Source: Bacteroidota bacterium (GTDB taxonomy: Bacteria > Bacteroidota > Bacteroidia > Chitinophagales > Chitinophagaceae). Taken from it: a stretch of DNA of 8,595 nucleotides. The notes beneath the pieces were generated by a model, which had not been told where the DNA came from, searched no databases, and saw only the letters and a list, made by a program, of their open reading frames with translations. The position numbers and the translations under genes were made by a program. Where the stretch lies: positions 1 through 8,595 of the forward strand of contig JAEZDC010000023.1 of assembly GCA_023429825.1 (NCBI GenBank), given 5' to 3'. Shown here piece by piece: positions 5,825 through 8,595 of the stretch (the stretch's first letter is position 1; every line of letters starts with the position of its first letter).

Positions 5825-7447
5825 TTAATGCACTTTCTTTCCTCCTAAATAAGTCGACTGCACCTTCACATTCAGGATATCTTTCTCGCCAACCTTCATG
5901 AGGTCCTTATCAAGAACAATAAAATCCGCCTTCTTGCCCTTTTCTAAACTGCCTACTTCATTTTCTAAGAAGCAAGCGCGGGCAGCCCAGATAGTCATTC
6001 CTTTTATCGTTTCCTCTCTCGTTAAAGCATTCTCTGTTTGAAATCCACTAGCCGGAAATCCTTCAGCATCTTTTCTCACAACAGCGGCCAAGAATGTTTT
6101 AAAAGGAGAAATATCTTCAACCGGAAAATCTGTTCCCAACGGTATCCAGCTATTTTGCTGCAGTAATCTTTTAAATGCATAGGCGCCCTTCATTCTTTCT
6201 TTACCTACTCTTTCTTCAGCCCAGTACATATCGCTTGTTGCATGCGTAGGCTGAACAGAAGGAATAATACTCGCCTGTCCAAACAAGTTGAAATCATTTT
6301 CATTCACCACTTGTGCATGTTCTATTCTCCAGCGCTTATCATTCTTTCCTTTTAAGTACTTATTGTAAATGTTGAGGATAGTTCTGTTCCCTGAATCCCC
6401 GATAGCATGCGTACACATTTGGAAATCTGTGGTCGAAAGCATTGCTGCAACTGAATCAAAATGCGACGCTGTACTTAATAAGAATCCATGCCAGCCTGCT
6501 TTATCATTATAGGGTTTGAGCAAACATGCACCACGGCTTCCCAGCGCACCATCACCATAAACCTTATATCCTTTTACAAATAGCTTATCCGTTTTATAAG
6601 GCCCTTTTTTTAAGTAGTGATCATAATTCTTCTTCTCATCACTCAGCATTACATACAAACGCATATTGAGCTTGCCATCTTTTTGTAGAGCATCAATGAT
6701 GTCTGATTCTTCATGTGAGATACCACAGTCAGTAACGGTAGTTAATCCCTGCGCAAACAAATTCGCATCTGCTTTGCTCAACCACTTTTCATAATCAGCG
6801 TTATTTGCTTGCGGGATCTTTGCTGAAACAAGGTCAATGGCATTATCGATCAGCACACCTGTAAGCTTACCATTTTTTATTTCTATTGATCCACCAACTA
6901 CAGTTTGCCCGGGTTGAACTCCTGCAAGTTCCAGCGCTTTATTGTTTGCAATAGCGGCATGCCCGTCAACTCTTGTTAATAAAACCGGCTTATCAGGAAA
7001 TAAGATGTTCAACGAGTCATTAGAGGGGAACTGTTTATCGGGAAACTTATTTTGATCCCAACCTCTTCCTCTTATCCATTGCTCATTTGGGTTGGCTGTT
7101 GCAAAATCTTTTACTCTTTGCAAAGCTTCACTCCAGCTATTGCAACCAAATAGGCCTACCTGGAATAAACTTCTTCCATACCCTACGTAATGGGAATGTG
7201 CATCAATAAAGCCGGGATAAATTGCTTTTCCTTGCGCATCTATGGTTTCGTTCGAAGCATATTGCTTCATTATATCATCATTTTTTCCTACAGCTATAAT
7301 TTTCCCTTCATGTACTGCCATGGCTTCAGCTACGGTAAAAGAAGAATCTACCGTATAGATAACAGCATTGTGAACGATGAGATCAACCTTGGAAGAAGTA
7401 TTACATGAAATAAAAGCAATCGACAGAAAGAAAATCAGATTTCTCAT
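5825..7447 (-). CDS. YtcJ-like amidohydrolase (Amidohydro_3), lipoprotein
   Basis: A 540-residue metal-dependent hydrolase of the amidohydrolase superfamily, close to the YtcJ / N-substituted formamide deformylase group, acting on an unknown C-N bond. The short N-terminal signal (MRNLIFFLSIAFISC, acylated C15) suggests a lipoprotein in the periplasm or on a membrane. Domain order is normal: N-terminal beta part (VDLIVHNAVIYTVD), metal motif PGFIDAHSH (H84, H86), RVDGHAA (159-165), FVKGYKVYGDGALGSRGA (a likely metal-bridging Lys at 292 or 295), THAIGDSGN (H347), WRIEHAQ (H377), GTDFPVE (D440), and the closing KKADFIVLD strand. All expected metal ligands appear intact and the length is typical. 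It follows the AraC-type regulator by 59 bp on the same strand and may be its target or operon partner. The gap holds GAGATA-N6-TATCTC at 7462-7479. No clear terminator is seen after the stop. Confidence 0.92.
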   Translation of the reverse strand: MRNLIFFLSIAFISCNTSSKVDLIVHNAVIYTVDSSFTVAEAMAVHEGKIIAVGKNDDIMKQYASNETIDAQGKAIYPGFIDAHSHYVGYGRSLFQVGLFGCNSWSEALQRVKDFATANPNEQWIRGRGWDQNKFPDKQFPSNDSLNILFPDKPVLLTRVDGHAAIANNKALELAGVQPGQTVVGGSIEIKNGKLTGVLIDNAIDLVSAKIPQANNADYEKWLSKADANLFAQGLTTVTDCGISHEESDIIDALQKDGKLNMRLYVMLSDEKKNYDHYLKKGPYKTDKLFVKGYKVYGDGALGSRGACLLKPYNDKAGWHGFLLSTASHFDSVAAMLSTTDFQMCTHAIGDSGNRTILNIYNKYLKGKNDKRWRIEHAQVVNENDFNLFGQASIIPSVQPTHATSDMYWAEERVGKERMKGAYAFKRLLQQNSWIPLGTDFPVEDISPFKTFLAAVVRKDAEGFPASGFQTENALTREETIKGMTIWAARACFLENEVGSLEKGKKADFIVLDKDLMKVGEKDILNVKVQSTYLGGKKVH

Positions 7448-7461
7448 TTCAGCAGTTTATA

Positions 7462-7479
7462 GAGATAAAGATATATCTC
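7462..7479. promoter_or_regulatory. Short inverted repeat between regulator and amidohydrolase
   Basis: GAGATA (7462-7467), six bases, TATCTC (7474-7479) is a perfect 6-bp inverted repeat in the 59-bp gap, 15 bp before the amidohydrolase start. It overlaps a -7-like TATCTTTA (7473-7466), but the only TTTG upstream (7492-7489) is 15 bp away, too close for a normal promoter. It could be an operator, a weak hairpin, or chance in AT-rich DNA. Confidence 0.25.
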
Positions 7480-7506
7480 CATCACTTTCAAAATATAAAA
7501 AGAGGG

Positions 7507-8433
7507 TTACTTAAGCAATTCACAAGGCTTTAAACCCGTGTGTTTTTTGAACGCTGCAGAAAAATGCGAGATAGATGAATAGCCAAGCAACGCAGAAACA
7601 TCTGTTACACTTAAAGATTTTTCGTAGAGCAAATACTTTGCATGCTCCATTCTTTGCTGTTGGTAAAAGTCGAAGATGGTAGTTCCGAAAACTTCTTTAA
7701 AGCCTTTCTTCAAATAGCACTCATTCATTGCCACTTTACGGCTTAGTTCTTTGATGGTGATCGGATCGCCGATATGTTGCAATAAAATTTCCCTCGCCTG
7801 GTAAATTCTTTCACGACCAAATTCATCTGCAAGGAACTTACAGGTAAAAGTTTCTTCATGCTTCTCTTCTACCAGGCATTCCAGGCTATACAACAAAAGC
7901 TCATGGACTTTAGCATTAGTGAAAATGTTTTCCAACGCACCCGTATAGCTGTGGTTAAGTAATGCATCCAGTACATAGCGCTTCTTATTGCAAACTGGAA
8001 AGATCTTGGTGAAAGCAGATGGATGCTTAAATGCCAGCACCTCATCTTTCTTATTACTCACCTTTACATTGTGTACGAATTGGAATAAGAATGTAGAAGT
8101 AAAATGAAAAGTGAACACATCAACTGTTTGCATTTTACCGCTGCAATTGAGCGTCGGTATCTCAGCGCAATTACCGCAGCTTTTTTCAGGACAGTATTTA
8201 TTACCGGTAGTACAAAAGCGAAGTTCCAGGTAATTGTCTTCAGGTCTTTTGGAATTGTAATGATAGACCAGCATGCCGGTATCTTCACCTACCCAACTTT
8301 TCGGAGCCGAATGACGGCGAATGAGATAGTTGATAGAACCCGGAATATTCTGCTCTTTTTGGTGCACAACCTCCAGGCTGGTGTCTACCCCGTCTTTATT
8401 CGCAACTTTTAAAATATCCAGTACCTGTAGCAT
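7507..8433 (-). CDS. AraC-family transcriptional regulator with N-terminal cysteine cluster
   Basis: A 308-residue DNA-binding regulator (numbering below from ATG 8433). The C-terminal ~100 residues are a two-helix-turn-helix AraC domain: first HTH about 225-247 (PITIKELSRKVAMNECYLKK, then GFKEVFG), second about 275-298 (LSVTDVSALLGYSSISHFSA, then AFKKHTGLKP), with the family-typical GYSS-SHFSAAFKK-TG-KP ending at the C-terminus. The N-terminal sensor part is not a recognisable cupin from sequence alone but carries five close cysteines, C74, C81, C86, C89 and C97 (FCTTGNKYCPEKSCGNC). This could bind a metal or form redox disulfides, which is inference. ATG 8433 is preferred over ATG 8472: the 13 extra residues lie over the candidate promoter, which is a full -7 match. 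The YtcJ-like gene follows by 59 bp. Its ligand and targets cannot be read here. Confidence 0.9.
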   Translation of the reverse strand: MLQVLDILKVANKDGVDTSLEVVHQKEQNIPGSINYLIRRHSAPKSWVGEDTGMLVYHYNSKRPEDNYLELRFCTTGNKYCPEKSCGNCAEIPTLNCSGKMQTVDVFTFHFTSTFLFQFVHNVKVSNKKDEVLAFKHPSAFTKIFPVCNKKRYVLDALLNHSYTGALENIFTNAKVHELLLYSLECLVEEKHEETFTCKFLADEFGRERIYQAREILLQHIGDPITIKELSRKVAMNECYLKKGFKEVFGTTIFDFYQQQRMEHAKYLLYEKSLSVTDVSALLGYSSISHFSAAFKKHTGLKPCELLK

Positions 8434-8441
8434 GTGGACTG

Positions 8442-8473
8442 CAAATTTAATGTATCTACATATAATTAACAAG
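8442..8473 (-). promoter_or_regulatory. Candidate promoter of the AraC-family regulator
   Basis: On the minus strand CTTG (8473-8470) lies 20 bp before TAAATTTG (8449-8442), giving a perfect TAnnTTTG -7 box and a 3-of-4 TTTG -33 box at normal spacing. Initiation near 8437 would leave only about 3 nt before ATG 8433, so the message would be almost leaderless unless translation starts elsewhere. Confidence 0.5.
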
Positions 8474-8508
8474 TGACATTCGTCAGTTCTTTCGTCAAAG
8501 TTTGGTCA
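8474..8508. promoter_or_regulatory. Array of GTCA half-sites upstream of the regulator promoter (possible operator)
   Basis: TTCGTCA occurs at 8479-8485 and 8491-8497, and TTGGTCA at 8502-8508, so three same-orientation sites start 12 and 11 bp apart, roughly one helical turn. TGAC at 8474-8477 forms an inverted pair with the first GTCA (4-bp spacer). The array abuts the -33 element. No protein is identified; autoregulation or control of a gene beyond 8595 are both possible. The rest of 8509-8595 shows no gene or clear signal. Confidence 0.4.
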
Positions 8509-8595
8509 GCTAGTGGGGTTTATTCCTGTTATAGATACGCTTAAAGACTGATTGCCTTACAATTGGTAGCCATCAAAGTCGGGTTTGAGTCGGGA

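Noticed and set aside
7190..7408. Plus-strand 72-residue open frame opposite the amidohydrolase N-terminus
   Set aside because: It overlaps the HxH metal motif region of a well-supported gene and has no start signal or recognisable content; the frames at 8104-8412 and 8064-8288 over the AraC gene are treated the same way.

Overview
The window looks like a piece of a Bacteroidota chromosome, most likely Chitinophagaceae or a close relative. The DNA is moderately AT-rich. Gene starts generally lack strong Shine-Dalgarno sequences. Two proteins carry short lipoprotein signals ending in S-C. Candidate promoters fit the Bacteroidota pattern (TTTG, about 20 bp, TAnnTTTG). Protein sequences (KorB, YtcJ-type amidohydrolase, a Cys-containing AraC regulator, four-helix-bundle/23S IVP-type ORF) have a Bacteroidota flavour. 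This placement is inference from style and not from a marker gene.

Layout: (1) 1-387 (+) is the 3' end of an APC-superfamily amino acid permease. It converges, with only 18 bp between stops, on (2) a minus-strand cluster read from about 2290 down to 406: an AhpD-like carboxymuconolactone decarboxylase family protein, a four-helix-bundle (23S rRNA IVP family) ORF broken by an in-frame amber codon, and the beta subunit of a 2-oxoacid:ferredoxin oxidoreductase (KorB). No alpha subunit gene is present. (3) 2369-5142 (-) holds a lipoprotein 5'-nucleotidase-like metallophosphatase preceded by a DUF72 protein with a C-terminal WYL-like domain; the pair ends in a strong terminator at 2319-2339. (4) 5309-5692 (+) is a lone small coiled-coil protein with its own strong terminator. 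(5) 5825-8433 (-) is an AraC-type regulator followed by a YtcJ-like amidohydrolase lipoprotein. (6) 8434-8595 is non-coding and holds the regulator's promoter region with an array of GTCA half-sites.

Most genes are ordinary metabolic or envelope functions: amino acid uptake, ferredoxin-linked 2-oxoacid metabolism, peroxide-type redox chemistry, nucleotide and amide scavenging at the cell envelope. The regulator plus amidohydrolase may form a small catabolic unit, and DUF72-WYL plus nucleotidase may share a transcript.

The most unusual spot is 1460-1932. The broken four-helix-bundle ORF is bracketed by imperfect inverted repeats (17 of 18 bases match between 1466-1483 and the complement of 1904-1921), each part of a short array with 14-bp spacing. 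One array supplies the last codons and stop of the upstream gene. This looks like a small repeat-bounded cassette that landed between two metabolic genes. I see no complete novel defence or mobile system, CRISPR array, tRNA or rRNA.
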